Below are positions 33,873 through 43,798 of a DNA stretch of 64,000 nucleotides, one piece after another. The notes beneath the pieces were generated by a model. It searched no databases. It was given only the letters and a program-made list of their open reading frames with translations, and was not told the DNA's origin. The stretch is taken from the NCBI RefSeq assembly GCF_033304615.1, contig NZ_CP129118.1, positions 1,484,001-1,548,000 of the forward strand. Reading direction: 5' to 3'. Numbering within the stretch: the first letter of the stretch is position 1; each line of letters opens with the position of its first letter. The stretch comes from Sporosarcina oncorhynchi (GTDB lineage Bacteria > Bacillota > Bacilli > Bacillales_A > Planococcaceae). The position numbers were made by a program, and so were the translations under genes.

Positions 33873-35309
33873 TCAGCTGGCATTCTCGGTCAGCCACTGT
33901 TGCGATAGTTCAATCAGTTTCGTCCATCGAGCGGGCATGTGAGGCATTTCCTTCAATTCTGGGACAATCACAGGTACCCGGCCTTCCAAGGATGAATGAG
34001 GACGGAGAAAGTTGAAGTACGCGACAAACAGCGTCACGTGAGAAACCGATCCATCTTCGGAACCAAAGCCATGGGTGGCGCGGTAGTTCCCTTTAAATGT
34101 CCGGTTCAAACGCTCGATGATTTGCTTCAATGGACGATATTCAGTTGACACAGGGTCTTCGTTTGTCAGCCCGATTACACGTGTCACATCAAAATGGATA
34201 TCGTGTTGCGCAAAGAATTGTTGGGCCAACAGGTAGATAGGGTTTCCGTCCACCACGATGTTCAAGTTCTCTGGAATGGTCTTCATCTTCCTGAACATAT
34301 CATCCAGGGCGCGAATCGCTGAAAAGGTGTCCCGATTCGGTGAAGTCCGATAGGACAGGATGACCTTCTTAGCGGCATCGAAAAAGAAGAAGATGTAATG
34401 CCAGCGCCCGTTTACACGGATGTAGGTTTCATCCCCACAGAACTGATCAGACAACTCGTACGGGAAATTATCCACAAAAGGCTTCACCGTCAACGCAACA
34501 CTGTTCATGTAGTTCAGCACACTTTGATGAGAAATATGCACGTTATGAACGTCTCTCATCAGCGCTGCGGTCTTCCGTGCGGAGATGCCATAGTTTACGT
34601 GGTACGTAAGAATGAGCCCGAGTGTGTGTGAAGACACATAGATCCTGGAGAGATCCACCTTAGGTTGAACCGGGGACGCATCTGCCATCGGTTTGAAATC
34701 GAATTGAAACTGACGGTAAATATACCGAACTTTGAAGGCCTGGGGATCTTCCTTGAATCGTTTCTTTTCTGCTTGTGTCATTTGGCGCAACTTCTTTTGG
34801 TAATAGGAACAGTCATTGTTCTTACATTTGAAAACGTCGAAGTCCTTTCGTTCTTTTACTTTTTCAAGTGTTTTTAAGCAGTGGGGACATTTGAGGATGG
34901 CTTCCTTCAGATACCGGCTTTGTTTATTAAAGAGGCATCCGCAGACTTTACATTGGAATTGCCCTTTGTCTCCGTTGTTCGCATACAGGTAGCTGGATGG
35001 AGCACTACACCGCGGACAGCACAGCTTTTCAGGAACGCTCGATTTGGCATTCTTTCGTCGCTGGACGGGTTTTAGAGACTTCCCATGGGCTTTAAAATAA
35101 TCATCCAATAAGTCCTGAAAGGACAGCTTCTCGAGTTTCTCCAGAACGGGAAGCTCATCAATCTGAAGTTTTCGATAAGGCTTGTCTACAGGCTCATCGG
35201 GCCGCACACTCCCGACGGCCTTTCCAAGCACTACCGTAAGTAACGTAATAATAATTGTGTGCTGGTACTTGATATATTGAAGTAAATAAGCTAATAATTG
35301 AGGGTACAA
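33873..35309 (-). CDS. DDE transposase with N-terminal zinc fingers (IS6-like)
   Basis: A 478-residue transposase. Residues about 90-170 contain two Cys clusters (CPRC...CKVCGC and CPHC...CKNNDC), probable zinc-binding DNA-recognition units. The catalytic core follows: Asp293 in CGDETYIRVNGRWHY, Asp354 in VVDGNPIY and Glu in IIERLNRTFKGNYR (Glu399). The GDETYI...W.Y..DA pattern resembles the IS6/IS240 rve-type core. It starts with TTG behind AGGAAG. The gene is intact. Family placement relies on core motifs, GG-type ends and 8-bp duplication. Confidence 0.85.
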   Translation of the reverse strand: MYPQLLAYLLQYIKYQHTIIITLLTVVLGKAVGSVRPDEPVDKPYRKLQIDELPVLEKLEKLSFQDLLDDYFKAHGKSLKPVQRRKNAKSSVPEKLCCPRCSAPSSYLYANNGDKGQFQCKVCGCLFNKQSRYLKEAILKCPHCLKTLEKVKERKDFDVFKCKNNDCSYYQKKLRQMTQAEKKRFKEDPQAFKVRYIYRQFQFDFKPMADASPVQPKVDLSRIYVSSHTLGLILTYHVNYGISARKTAALMRDVHNVHISHQSVLNYMNSVALTVKPFVDNFPYELSDQFCGDETYIRVNGRWHYIFFFFDAAKKVILSYRTSPNRDTFSAIRALDDMFRKMKTIPENLNIVVDGNPIYLLAQQFFAQHDIHFDVTRVIGLTNEDPVSTEYRPLKQIIERLNRTFKGNYRATHGFGSEDGSVSHVTLFVAYFNFLRPHSSLEGRVPVIVPELKEMPHMPARWTKLIELSQQWLTENAS

Positions 35310-35473
35310 CTTGTCACTTCCTATTCTGGATGTTGGGTGTCTGGTAACCTCAATTATCCGTAGAATTTAGGGGGTGGCAAGTTTTTTTTATTGAAACCCA
35401 TAATCTATAAGGATTTATTAGCTTTTTACTATAGAAGTTTTGACAATAACACGAATGTCAAGGAGGATGAAAA

Positions 35474-35716
35474 ATGAGTAACGAAGAACTTCGATTTGAA
35501 GAAGCAATGTCAAAATTGGAAGATGTCGTCCAAAAGTTGGAATCAGGTGATGTCCCACTAGAAGAAGCCATTAATCTATATAAACAAGGAATGGAACTCT
35601 CGGCCTACTGTCACGGAAAATTGCAAGACGCAGAAAAACAACTTATTACAATTATTGATAAGGATGGTGAATCGACTTCATTCGATCCATCAAAAGGTAG
35701 CGCGCCCAATGAATAA
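35474..35716 (+). CDS. xseB: Exodeoxyribonuclease VII small subunit
   Basis: An 80-residue helical subunit. FEEAMSKLEDVVQKLESGDVPLEEAINLYKQG is the family signature, ending in a helix that packs on XseA. The ribosome site AAGGAGGATGAAAA and start were spared by the IS, which ends 23 nt upstream. Formerly coupled to xseA through ATGA, it now depends on readthrough across the IS or on a promoter at the IS end. It overlaps ispA by 8 nt. Confidence 0.93.
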   Translation: MSNEELRFEEAMSKLEDVVQKLESGDVPLEEAINLYKQGMELSAYCHGKLQDAEKQLITIIDKDGESTSFDPSKGSAPNE

Positions 35717-36593
35717 ACAATTGCAATCATTCATAGAGGAAAACGTTCCGAAAATCGATGCGGAAATGCATCGGCTAATTCAATTAGAAAACCCTACAAC
35801 AAATCTTAAAGAGTCCATGTTGTATTCTGTAGATGCTGGAGGGAAGAGAATTCGACCACTTCTTGTTTTGGCGGTTCTTGAAGATTTTATGAAAACATCG
35901 GAGGATGCATTAAAAGTAGCATGTGCAGTCGAGCTTATTCATACATACTCTCTTATTCATGATGATCTTCCTTGCATGGATGACGATGATTATAGAAGGG
36001 GTAAGTTGACGAATCATAAAGTATTTGGGGACGCGACCGCAGTTCTTGCCGGAGACGCGCTTCAAACACTAGCTTTCACCATTTTGGCGTCTCTTGAAGA
36101 AGTCGATGCAAAAAAAGCTATTCAATTGGTTGGTCTTTTAGCTGAAGCTTCAGGTGCGAAAGGAATGGTTGGAGGGCAAGTGCTCGATATGGAAGGTGAA
36201 AAGAGTACCTTGACGTTGGATCAGCTAGAAGAAGTACATTTACACAAAACAGGAGCGTTGCTCTCATTTTGTATTGAAGCGGGTGCGATTTTAGCAGATG
36301 CGAGTGAAGAAGAAACAGCAGCTCTACGTCAATATTCAAAAAATATTGGTCTTGCTTTTCAAATCAAAGACGACATATTAGATGTGACTTCCACGACAGA
36401 ACAGCTTGGAAAACCTGCAAATAGTGATATGGCCAGTGAAAAATCGACATATCCTTCTCTACTGGGACTTGATGGAGCTAAACAGCAACTCCAAAAATAT
36501 CATGAGAATGCTTTGGAAAGCTTGTCTTTCCTGAAAAGAGAAAGCTCTTTGCTGAAACTTTTCGCAGATTACATCGTCCAAAGAAATATCTGA
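35709..36593 (+). CDS. ispA: Farnesyl diphosphate synthase / polyprenyl synthetase
   Basis: A 294-residue prenyltransferase that condenses IPP with DMAPP and GPP. The first Asp-rich motif DDLPCMDDDDYRRGK (near residue 84) and the second DDILD (near 226) are both present, with GGKRIRP near 45 for IPP binding. The ATG at 35709 lies within the xseB end. It is followed by dxs, whose product feeds the same isoprenoid pathway. Confidence 0.93.
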   Translation: MNKQLQSFIEENVPKIDAEMHRLIQLENPTTNLKESMLYSVDAGGKRIRPLLVLAVLEDFMKTSEDALKVACAVELIHTYSLIHDDLPCMDDDDYRRGKLTNHKVFGDATAVLAGDALQTLAFTILASLEEVDAKKAIQLVGLLAEASGAKGMVGGQVLDMEGEKSTLTLDQLEEVHLHKTGALLSFCIEAGAILADASEEETAALRQYSKNIGLAFQIKDDILDVTSTTEQLGKPANSDMASEKSTYPSLLGLDGAKQQLQKYHENALESLSFLKRESSLLKLFADYIVQRNI

Positions 36594-36660
36594 TAACTGT
36601 CAATCCCATAGTTTTGATTCAACACAGCATACGTCCGCAGTTTCTATTGATGGGGCTACT

Positions 36661-36669
36661 TGCTATAAT
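36661..36669 (+). promoter_or_regulatory. Candidate extended -10 promoter for dxs
   Basis: TG-C-TATAAT at 36661-36669, about 55 nt before the dxs start, a good extended -10 without an obvious -35. It would let dxs and downstream genes escape polarity of the IS in xseAB. Confidence 0.45.
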
Positions 36670-36723
36670 GAATACAATTCGATTACAAACGTGATTATCA
36701 ATTTATGAAGGTGTGTGATAGTG

Positions 36724-38628
36724 ATGGATCTCACTCAGATTACCAATCCGTCTTTTATTAAAAACTTGACTAAAGAACAGTTGACGGAATTGGCGGCGGA
36801 AATCAGGAAGTTTCTTATTGAAAATCTTTCGACAACAGGAGGGCATATCGGTCCGAACCTTGGAGTCGTCGAATTGACGATCATGATGCATAAACTGTTT
36901 GACAGTCCACAGGATAAATTTATCTGGGATGTCGGGCATCAGGCGTATGTACACAAAATCCTGACAGGACGTGCGGGCCAGTTTGATACCTTGAGGAAAT
37001 ATAAAGGTTTGAGCGGTTTCCCGAAAATGGCAGAAAGTGAACATGACGTCTGGGAAACAGGTCATAGTTCCACTTCACTTTCCGCTGCGATGGGAATGGC
37101 GCTTGCGAGAGATATGCAGGGCGCTTCAAATTATGTATTGCCGGTTATTGGTGACGGGGCATTAACAGGTGGAATGGCTTTGGAGGCACTTAATCATATT
37201 GGCCATCAGAAAACCAATATGATTGTTATACTTAATGACAATGAAATGTCGATTGCACCTAATGTTGGAGCACTTCACACTGTTCTTGGCAAGTTACGGA
37301 CTGCAGGGAAATATAACAGTGCGAAAGACGAATTGGAATATATATTAAAAAAGATTCCGGCAGTAGGCGGTAAAGTAGCAGCAGCTGCTGAACGCGTAAA
37401 GGATAGTTTGAAGTATCTTCTGGTTTCGGGAGTGTTTTTCGAAGAGCTCGGTTTTACGTATCTTGGACCGATTGACGGCCATGACTTCAATGATCTGGAA
37501 CGAAATCTTTTGTACGCAAAAAAGATGGAAGGACCTGTATTACTACACGTAATTACGAAAAAAGGTAAAGGATACAGACCTGCCGAAGATGATAAAATTG
37601 GGACTTGGCATGGAACGGGTCCTTATAAAATTGAAACAGGTGATTTTGTGAAATCACCGACTACGGCTCCTTCATGGAGTGGTTTGGTTGCGGAAACAGT
37701 AAGGAAGCTTGCACGTGAAGATAAACGAATCGCAGCAATTACACCGGCAATGCCCGTAGGCTCCAAATTGGAATCGTTTGCAGCAGAGTTTCCGGAACGC
37801 TTTTTTGATGTAGGTATCGCTGAACAGCATGCTGCAACAATGGCAGGTGGATTAGCAACACAAGGGATGAAGCCATTCCTTGCGATCTATTCTACATTTC
37901 TTCAACGAGCCTATGATCAAATGTTGCATGACATCACGAGACAAAAATTGAATGTCTTCATCGGAATCGATCGTGCAGGACTGGTCGGAGCAGACGGTGA
38001 GACACATCAAGGTGTCTTTGATATCGCATTTTTACGTCATATGCCTAACCTTGTCATTATGATGCCAAAAGATGAGAATGAAGGTCAACATATGGTGAAG
38101 ACGGCTATTGAATACAATGATGGACCTATCGCGATGCGTTATCCAAGAGGAAATGGTTTAGGTGTCGTTATGGACGAAGAACTTCATACCATTCCTATCG
38201 GTACATGGGAAGTGCTTAAAGAAGGTACAGATGGAACAATTCTTACTTTTGGAACGACAATTCCAATGGCACTAGAAGCAGCCGAAATTTTGTCCGAAAA
38301 AGGAAGACATATAAAAGTAATTAATGCGCGTTTCATCAAGCCACTTGACACGGATATGCTCGACCTGCTCTTCACGTCAGGCAAACCGATTGTGACACTT
38401 GAAGAAGCTGTGTTAGCAGGTGGTTTCGGCAGTGGAGTACTTGAATATGCCGAAGAGAAGGCGATTACGGATATAACGATTAAACGCATCGGAATCCCCG
38501 ATGAATTCATCGAACATGGAAGCGTTGACAAACTACTCGAAGAAATTCATTTGACGACTGAGCAAGTCGTGATGACGATGGAAGAGGCCATTAACATACA
38601 GCCCTCTGTCAAAAAGGAGAGCGTATGA
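36724..38628 (+). CDS. dxs: 1-deoxy-D-xylulose-5-phosphate synthase
   Basis: A 634-residue thiamine-diphosphate enzyme joining pyruvate and glyceraldehyde-3-phosphate, first step of the MEP isoprenoid pathway. [16 protein letters not shown] near residue 148 and [12 protein letters not shown] form the ThDP/Mg motif, [17 protein letters not shown] near 363 holds the catalytic Glu, and [10 protein letters not shown] near 423 the substrate region. The ATG follows GAAGGTG; a GTG stands one codon upstream. It overlaps the tlyA-like gene through ATGA. Confidence 0.95.
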   Translation: MDLTQITNPSFIKNLTKEQLTELAAEIRKFLIENLSTTGGHIGPNLGVVELTIMMHKLFDSPQDKFIWDVGHQAYVHKILTGRAGQFDTLRKYKGLSGFPKMAESEHDVWETGHSSTSLSAAMGMALARDMQGASNYVLPVIGDGALTGGMALEALNHIGHQKTNMIVILNDNEMSIAPNVGALHTVLGKLRTAGKYNSAKDELEYILKKIPAVGGKVAAAAERVKDSLKYLLVSGVFFEELGFTYLGPIDGHDFNDLERNLLYAKKMEGPVLLHVITKKGKGYRPAEDDKIGTWHGTGPYKIETGDFVKSPTTAPSWSGLVAETVRKLAREDKRIAAITPAMPVGSKLESFAAEFPERFFDVGIAEQHAATMAGGLATQGMKPFLAIYSTFLQRAYDQMLHDITRQKLNVFIGIDRAGLVGADGETHQGVFDIAFLRHMPNLVIMMPKDENEGQHMVKTAIEYNDGPIAMRYPRGNGLGVVMDEELHTIPIGTWEVLKEGTDGTILTFGTTIPMALEAAEILSEKGRHIKVINARFIKPLDTDMLDLLFTSGKPIVTLEEAVLAGGFGSGVLEYAEEKAITDITIKRIGIPDEFIEHGSVDKLLEEIHLTTEQVVMTMEEAINIQPSVKKESV

Positions 38629-39446
38629 CGAACGGACAATCTAAAGAGCGTGTTGATATATTGCTCGTTCAAAGGGGTCTCTTTGAAACGCGGGAGCAGG
38701 CCAAACGTTCAATCATGGCGGGCATCGTATTCTCCGCAGAAACGAGAATGGACAAACCTGGCGAGAAGATTAAAGTTGATGCACCACTGACCGTGAAAGG
38801 CTCCATTTTAAAATATGTGAGCCGCGGCGGCTTAAAACTAGAAAAAGCACTTGAACAGTTCGATCTTTCCGTGGACGGAAAAATCGTACTTGATATTGGA
38901 TCATCTACTGGCGGGTTCACGGATTGCGCATTGCAAAACGGAGCCCGGCATTGTTATGCACTCGATGTCGGTACCAATCAGCTCGCTTGGAAAATTCGCA
39001 GTGATGAACGCGTTACTGTTATGGAAAAGACGAATTTCAGACATGCGACTAGCGACATGTTCAAAGAAGGATTACCACAAGTGGCAACAATCGATGTTTC
39101 TTTTATATCTCTTAAACTCATTCTACCGCCACTAAAAGGTATTCTGGAAGCTAATGGCGACGTTATTGCACTCGTTAAACCACAATTTGAAGCGGGGAAA
39201 GAGAAAGTTGGGAAAAAAGGAGTCATTAGAGACAAGGCAGTGCATTTGGAAGTGTTGAAAAAAGTTGCGGATATGGCCGTTATGGAAGGATTCTCTATCA
39301 AAGGAATCAGTTTTTCTCCAGTGACCGGTGGGGAAGGGAATATTGAATTTCTATTTCATTTACTGTCTGAAGAAACTCCAGTCAATTTATTTGATGAAAC
39401 ATCTTACGCTAGTTTGATTAACGAAGCGCATACTCATTTAACGTAA
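38625..39446 (+). CDS. yqxC: TlyA family rRNA methyltransferase / YqxC
   Basis: A 273-residue protein with an N-terminal S4 RNA-binding domain ([25 protein letters not shown], residues 9-33) and a FtsJ-like Rossmann methyltransferase domain ([20 protein letters not shown] near 88, LVKPQFEAG near 184). TlyA relatives 2'-O-methylate rRNA, while hemolysin naming is historic. Start overlaps dxs by 4 nt. Order dxs-tlyA-ahrC-recN is conserved in Bacillales. Confidence 0.9.
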   Translation: MTNGQSKERVDILLVQRGLFETREQAKRSIMAGIVFSAETRMDKPGEKIKVDAPLTVKGSILKYVSRGGLKLEKALEQFDLSVDGKIVLDIGSSTGGFTDCALQNGARHCYALDVGTNQLAWKIRSDERVTVMEKTNFRHATSDMFKEGLPQVATIDVSFISLKLILPPLKGILEANGDVIALVKPQFEAGKEKVGKKGVIRDKAVHLEVLKKVADMAVMEGFSIKGISFSPVTGGEGNIEFLFHLLSEETPVNLFDETSYASLINEAHTHLT

Positions 39447-39493
39447 TTGTGGGATGGATAGAAAAGTGATAACTATGCATTGGAGTGATTGTT

Positions 39494-39943
39494 TTGACGA
39501 AAGGGCAACGACATTTACGAATCCGTGATATCATCATGAACGGCGAAATAGAAACGCAGGATCAACTGGTCGATAAATTAAAAAGTGCGGGCGTAGATGT
39601 GACGCAGGCTACGGTGTCCCGGGATATTAAAGAATTGCATCTGATTAAAGTCCCTCTTCCTGATGGACGATACAAATATAGTTTGCCGCCAGTTCATAAA
39701 TTCAATACGGAAGAAAAGCTGAGTAGAATATTGACAGATGCTTTCGTTGGAGTGGATAGTGCAAGTCATTTCATCATCCTTAAAACGTTGCCTGGTAATG
39801 CCCATGCAGTAGGATCCCTCGTGGATAACCTCGGTTGGGAGGAAATGCTTGGAACGATTTGCGGTGATGATACGTGCATGATTATCTGCAGAGATGAATC
39901 AATGACCGTAGAGGTGAAAACCCGATTATTAGCATTAATCTGA
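39494..39943 (+). CDS. ahrC: Arginine repressor/activator AhrC (ArgR)
   Basis: A 149-residue arginine-responsive regulator, same length as B. subtilis AhrC. N-terminal winged helix with SR motif ([18 protein letters not shown]) and C-terminal hexamerisation and arginine-binding domain ([17 protein letters not shown], containing the GDDT/D motif). The TTG at 39494 lies 8 nt after GGAG; a GTG at 39485 overlaps this site. Its usual targets are arginine biosynthesis and catabolism genes, none of which are in the window. Confidence 0.93.
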   Translation: MTKGQRHLRIRDIIMNGEIETQDQLVDKLKSAGVDVTQATVSRDIKELHLIKVPLPDGRYKYSLPPVHKFNTEEKLSRILTDAFVGVDSASHFIILKTLPGNAHAVGSLVDNLGWEEMLGTICGDDTCMIICRDESMTVEVKTRLLALI

Positions 39944-39976
39944 ACTAAGTGTTCGATGAAAGGGGCGCAAGATTGT

Positions 39977-41674
39977 ATGTTGAGTGAAATTTCCATTCAT
40001 AATTTTGCTATTATCGAGCATCTTGAAGTCGGTTTTGATGGTGGGCTTACGGTCCTAACCGGCGAAACTGGAGCCGGTAAGTCGATTATCATCGATGCCG
40101 TGCAATTACTTGCAGGAAGCAGAGGATCTCAGGAGTTCATCCGACATGGTGCGAAAAAAGCCGAGTTGGAAGGGATGTTTACCATTGAGGACACCGAACA
40201 TCCAATCTTCGGTAAACTCGCCGAATTTGGTATCGAAGCTGAAGATGGAATTATCATTTTACGTCGCGACATTAATTCTACTGGTAAGACGACATGCAGA
40301 GTAAATGGTAAGCTTGTTACGATTGCAATATTACGCGAAATTGGTTCTCAGCTTATTGATATACATGGGCAACATGATAACCAAGAACTGATGCATGAAA
40401 AAAGACATATTCGACTGCTTGATCAATTTGCCGGACAAAAACTGACAATTGCACAGGATAATTACCTTGATTTGTATAATCAGTATGGAAAATTAAAAAG
40501 AAAACTGGATGCTTCAACTGAAAATGAACAGCAAGTCGCTCAGCGAATTGATCTCTATTCTTTTCAGTTAAAAGAAATCGACGCTGCTGATCTAATTATT
40601 GGCGAAGAAGAGCAACTGGAAGAGGAAAGACTTAAGCTTCAGCATTTCAACCGTCTATTTGAACGGATGAACACTGCTTACGAATCAATCAGTGGGGATG
40701 GTCATGCGCTTGATTGGGTTGGATCGGCGATGAGTGATTTGGAAGAGGCGGCCTCAATAGATAAGGAGCTTGCTTCGCATTCTGAAACCGTATCATCCAG
40801 CTTTTATTCATTGCAAGATACAGCACATGAATTAAAAAGTATCATTGACCAGATGGAGTTTGACCCTTCCCGATTATCGGTTGTGGATGATCGTCTTGCT
40901 TTAATGATTTCGTTGAAACGGAAATATGGTGCGACCATTGAAGATATTCTCATCTATAGAGAAAAAATTGCCGATGAACTTGATCAATTAATTAATCGTG
41001 ACGAACGTGTTGAACGCGAACAAGAGAAGTTAGATCAACTGATTCAAGATTTGGAAGTGGAAGCAAACGAATTATCCATTATTCGAAAAGCCGCTGCAGT
41101 CGAGTTGGAAAGAGCCATTATGACCCAGTTACAAGAATTACATATGGAAAAATCGACATTCAAAGTACAGATTTCACGAAAATCCGCAAATATGTTCGAT
41201 GCAAATGGTTTTGATGAAGTTGCTTTCCTCATATCAACAAATGTTGGTGAACCGCTAAAACCGCTTGTCCGAATCGCTTCAGGCGGTGAATTATCTCGAA
41301 TCATGCTTGCACTAAAGACGATTTTCTCAAAACACCAAGGTGTCACTTCAATCATATTTGATGAAGTTGATACAGGAGTAAGCGGGCGCGTGGCACAAGC
41401 CATTGCTGATAAAATTGCAATGATTGCTGTCCATTCTCAAGTCTTATGCATTTCACATTTGCCTCAAGTAGCTGCAATGGCCGATCATCATTTTTTGATT
41501 AGGAAAGAAGTGAAAGGTAACCGTACGACTACTGCGGTTGAAGATATAAATAATATGGAACGGACCAAAGAATTGTCCAGAATGCTCTCTGGAGCAGAGA
41601 TAACGACGCTCACACTTCAACATGCTGATGAACTTCTAAAAATGGCGGTCGACAGGAAAAATTCATTCACATAA
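39977..41674 (+). CDS. recN: DNA repair protein RecN
   Basis: A 565-residue SMC-like ATPase for double-strand break repair. Walker A TGETGAGKSIIIDA lies at residues 29-42, a central coiled coil covers about 150-370, and the C-terminal half has ABC signature RIASGGELSRIMLALK near 434 and Walker B SIIFDEVDTGVSGRVAQ. The ATG at 39977 follows AAAGGGGCG. Terminator 30 nt after the stop. Confidence 0.95.
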   Translation: MLSEISIHNFAIIEHLEVGFDGGLTVLTGETGAGKSIIIDAVQLLAGSRGSQEFIRHGAKKAELEGMFTIEDTEHPIFGKLAEFGIEAEDGIIILRRDINSTGKTTCRVNGKLVTIAILREIGSQLIDIHGQHDNQELMHEKRHIRLLDQFAGQKLTIAQDNYLDLYNQYGKLKRKLDASTENEQQVAQRIDLYSFQLKEIDAADLIIGEEEQLEEERLKLQHFNRLFERMNTAYESISGDGHALDWVGSAMSDLEEAASIDKELASHSETVSSSFYSLQDTAHELKSIIDQMEFDPSRLSVVDDRLALMISLKRKYGATIEDILIYREKIADELDQLINRDERVEREQEKLDQLIQDLEVEANELSIIRKAAAVELERAIMTQLQELHMEKSTFKVQISRKSANMFDANGFDEVAFLISTNVGEPLKPLVRIASGGELSRIMLALKTIFSKHQGVTSIIFDEVDTGVSGRVAQAIADKIAMIAVHSQVLCISHLPQVAAMADHHFLIRKEVKGNRTTTAVEDINNMERTKELSRMLSGAEITTLTLQHADELLKMAVDRKNSFT

Positions 41675-41704
41675 AATAAGAAAAAACCTTAAATGGTTAT
41701 GAAT

Positions 41705-41733
41705 CGCGCATACAGTAAGTATGCGTGTTTTTT
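41705..41733 (+). terminator. Terminator after recN
   Basis: CGCATAC pairs with GTATGCG (7 bp, extendable with flanking C-G), 5-nt loop, followed by TGTTTTTTC. Confidence 0.75.
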
Positions 41734-41747
41734 CTTTATTTACCCTT

Positions 41748-41776
41748 TCATAAGTTCGGACTGAAGGGACATACCA
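41748..41776 (+). promoter_or_regulatory. Possible sigma-G/F-type promoter of spoIVB
   Basis: TCATA at 41748-41752 and CATACCA at 41770-41776, 17 bp apart, resemble the sigma-G pattern (GNATR, CATNNTA) with one or two mismatches, 29 bp before the spoIVB start. SpoIVB is made in the forespore in B. subtilis, so such a promoter is expected; still weak. Confidence 0.3.
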
Positions 41777-41805
41777 ATAGTATCTTTTAGTCGAGGAGGT
41801 GAACC

Positions 41806-42768
41806 ATGGGATGGAGTAGACGACTGCAGTTGTCCGTTTCGTTAGCCGCGATATTGTTTTTCTTACCGTTACATGAGACGGTATCTGCATCAGTACGTGA
41901 ACAGGTCATTCCGATGGGACATTCAATTGGAATTCAAATGGAGTTGTCAGGGGTATTTGTTACAAACGACGTCCTTATAAACGAGGACGATTGGTTAAAA
42001 GCCGGCGATGCCATTAACCGGATTGACAAAATCCCGATAGCGACGTTGAGCGACTTTGAAAAAAAGATGTCCACTTCCAAATCCGGTCAAATGCTCATGC
42101 AAATCGATCGTAATGGTGTAGAAATTGACTTGCTCGCAGATCTTGATGCGATTAAACGTCTCCTTCCATTCCTGAAAGACCGTACAGAAGGAACTGGGAC
42201 CTTGACCTATGTCGATCCGAAAAAAGGGACGTATGGAGCGCTTGGACATCAGATTGTCGATAGCTCCTTGAAATCGCCACCATCTTTTAAAAACGGCGCA
42301 ATTTACCTCTCCGAAATTGATCAAATCAAGAAAAGTACGCCAGGCACACCCGGATATAAAATTTCATCGATCCTAGAAAATGAGGACCATCTCGGAACGA
42401 TACAAAAGAATGGTGTATACGGCATTTTCGGCATGTGGAACGATGCCTATAAGAAAGTGTTAGCGAAACCATTGGATATTATGCAAGCGACTGAATTGCA
42501 AATCGGGGGCGCCGAAATTTTTACAACCGTAAAAGGGACGGAAGTCGAAAAGTTCTCCATCCAAATAACACATATTGAAGAAGAGCAATTTCATTTTGTT
42601 CTCACCGATGCGAAACTACTTGAAAAAACTGGTGGAATTCTGCAAGGTATGAGTGGAAGTCCGGTTATTCAGGATGGAAAATTTGTCGGCGCTGTTACGC
42701 ATATGTTCGTCGATGAACCGACAAAAGGTGCTGGATTATTTCTTGTAACAATGCGTGGTGGAGAGTGA
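41806..42768 (+). CDS. spoIVB: SpoIVB peptidase, short form
   Basis: A 320-residue forespore serine protease (S55) that cuts SpoIVFA and triggers pro-sigma-K processing. N-terminal membrane/signal segment (about 8-28), PDZ domain (about 45-115), then the protease part with GALGHQIVD carrying the catalytic His and GMSGSPVIQDGKFVGAVTH carrying the catalytic Ser (about 283). B. subtilis SpoIVB has 426 residues: the N-terminal region and the tail after THMFVDEPTKG are shorter here, and the tail LFLVTMRGGE differs from the usual ending. Ribosome site AGGAGGTGA. Confidence 0.9.
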   Translation: MGWSRRLQLSVSLAAILFFLPLHETVSASVREQVIPMGHSIGIQMELSGVFVTNDVLINEDDWLKAGDAINRIDKIPIATLSDFEKKMSTSKSGQMLMQIDRNGVEIDLLADLDAIKRLLPFLKDRTEGTGTLTYVDPKKGTYGALGHQIVDSSLKSPPSFKNGAIYLSEIDQIKKSTPGTPGYKISSILENEDHLGTIQKNGVYGIFGMWNDAYKKVLAKPLDIMQATELQIGGAEIFTTVKGTEVEKFSIQITHIEEEQFHFVLTDAKLLEKTGGILQGMSGSPVIQDGKFVGAVTHMFVDEPTKGAGLFLVTMRGGE

Positions 42769-42797
42769 AACGTAGTCAATTAAGTCCTAATTTCAGG

Positions 42798-42832
42798 AAA
42801 AAGACCAATCCTATCCAGGGATTGGTCTTTTT
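42798..42832 (+). terminator. Terminator after spoIVB
   Basis: A 14-bp stem (AAAAAGACCAATCC with GGATTGGTCTTTTT), short loop, T tract. Confidence 0.92.
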
Positions 42833-42893
42833 CAAAGAATTTAGTCGAATCATAGGGAAACCGTAATCCAGAAGTTTCATTTTTCACAATAAT

Positions 42894-42922
42894 AAAGGAT
42901 ATTTACTGTTTTTGTCGAAATT
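42894..42922 (+). promoter_or_regulatory. Putative sigma-H promoter with overlapping 0A box for spo0A
   Basis: AAAGGATAT at 42894-42902 fits the sigma-H -35 (RNAGGAWWW). After exactly 11 bp, GTCGAAATT at 42914-42922 fits the -10 (RNNGAATWW) with one mismatch. A 0A box TGTCGAA at 42913-42919 overlaps the -10; a weaker one, AGTCGAA, is at 42843-42849. This matches the known logic of spo0A autoregulation through sigma-H. Confidence 0.6.
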
Positions 42923-43006
42923 TTCCTTTACGAACTAGACATACATGCGGATAATGGAGTCACACACTGATAGGTCATGGATGAAAAATGAGTAGGGGGA
43001 AAAAGA

Positions 43007-43798
43007 ATGGGGAAAATTAAAATTGCAATCGCTGATGATAATAAGGAACTTGTCAAAACAATGTCTGCCTATTTCGAGCAGCACCCGGAACTTGAAGTTA
43101 TCTGGACTGCGCATAACGGTAAAGTCTGTTTATCAATGCTTGAACAGGAAAAGCCAGATTTGTTATTATTGGATATTATCATGCCTCATCTGGATGGAAT
43201 CGCAGTCCTTGATACGATCAAAGGGAACCCGGAGATTTCCAATATGCACATAATTATGTTGACGGCATTTGGTCAAGAAGATGTAATGGCTCAAGCTGGA
43301 AGTTTAGGCGCTTCTTATTTCATGTTGAAACCATTTGAATTTGATCGATTAATAACTCAGATCTTCCAGATTGCAGGAACACAAAAACAAGTGAAGCCTG
43401 TTATGCAAAAACAGGTAACAGATCAAGAACCTGTCATGTCCCAGCGTGCGCTCGATACGACCATCACATCAATCATTAAGGAAATTGGAGTCCCTGCACA
43501 TATTAAAGGATACGCATTTTTAAGAGAAGCAATACAGATGGTCTATACGGACGTTGACTTGCTTGGTTCAGTCACAAAGATTCTATATCCCGATATCGCT
43601 GAAAAATTCAAAACGACTCCTTCACGTGTTGAACGAGCCATTAGACATGCGATTGAAGTTGCATGGAACCGCGGGAATTATGAAGTCATTTCAAAAACTT
43701 TCGGCTACACGGTTCATCATCTTAAAAGTAAACCAACTAACTCAGAATTCATTGCAATGATTGCCGACAAGATCCGTCTTGAGTACATGGCAAGCTGA
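43007..43798 (+). CDS. spo0A: Sporulation master regulator Spo0A
   Basis: A 263-residue response regulator at the end of the phosphorelay. Receiver domain (1-120) with acidic pocket Asp10/Asp11, phosphoacceptor Asp56 in [13 protein letters not shown] and Lys in LKPFEFD; C-terminal effector domain with the recognition helix [26 protein letters not shown], near identical to the classical Spo0A sequence. Start ATG follows AGGGGGAAAA. All key residues are intact, so entry into sporulation is plausible despite the reduced spoIIIA operon. Confidence 0.97.
   Translation: MGKIKIAIADDNKELVKTMSAYFEQHPELEVIWTAHNGKVCLSMLEQEKPDLLLLDIIMPHLDGIAVLDTIKGNPEISNMHIIMLTAFGQEDVMAQAGSLGASYFMLKPFEFDRLITQIFQIAGTQKQVKPVMQKQVTDQEPVMSQRALDTTITSIIKEIGVPAHIKGYAFLREAIQMVYTDVDLLGSVTKILYPDIAEKFKTTPSRVERAIRHAIEVAWNRGNYEVISKTFGYTVHHLKSKPTNSEFIAMIADKIRLEYMAS

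Larger units (their letters stand above)
33611..35450 (-). mobile_element. IS6-like insertion sequence, 1840 bp
   Basis: Imperfect 20-bp terminal inverted repeats (left GGTAGTGTCAAAATTTC, right complement GTTATTGTCAAAACTTC; 17 of 20 match) flank a single transposase gene on the minus strand. An 8-bp duplication borders it. The element lies exactly at the xseA-xseB junction. Length is larger than compact IS6 elements because the transposase has an extra N-terminal zinc-finger part and 240 bp of structured non-coding DNA at the left end. Confidence 0.9.
33603..35458. repeat. 8-bp target-site duplication around IS6-like element
   Basis: ACGAATGT occurs at 33603-33610 and again at 35451-35458, directly outside the terminal inverted repeats. 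Eight bp is the usual duplication length of the IS6 family. Confidence 0.88.

Noticed and set aside
42700..42800. Frameshift at the end of spoIVB restoring a longer tail
   Set aside because: The alternative frames after PTKG show only a few residues like the usual tail, not enough to claim a frameshift.
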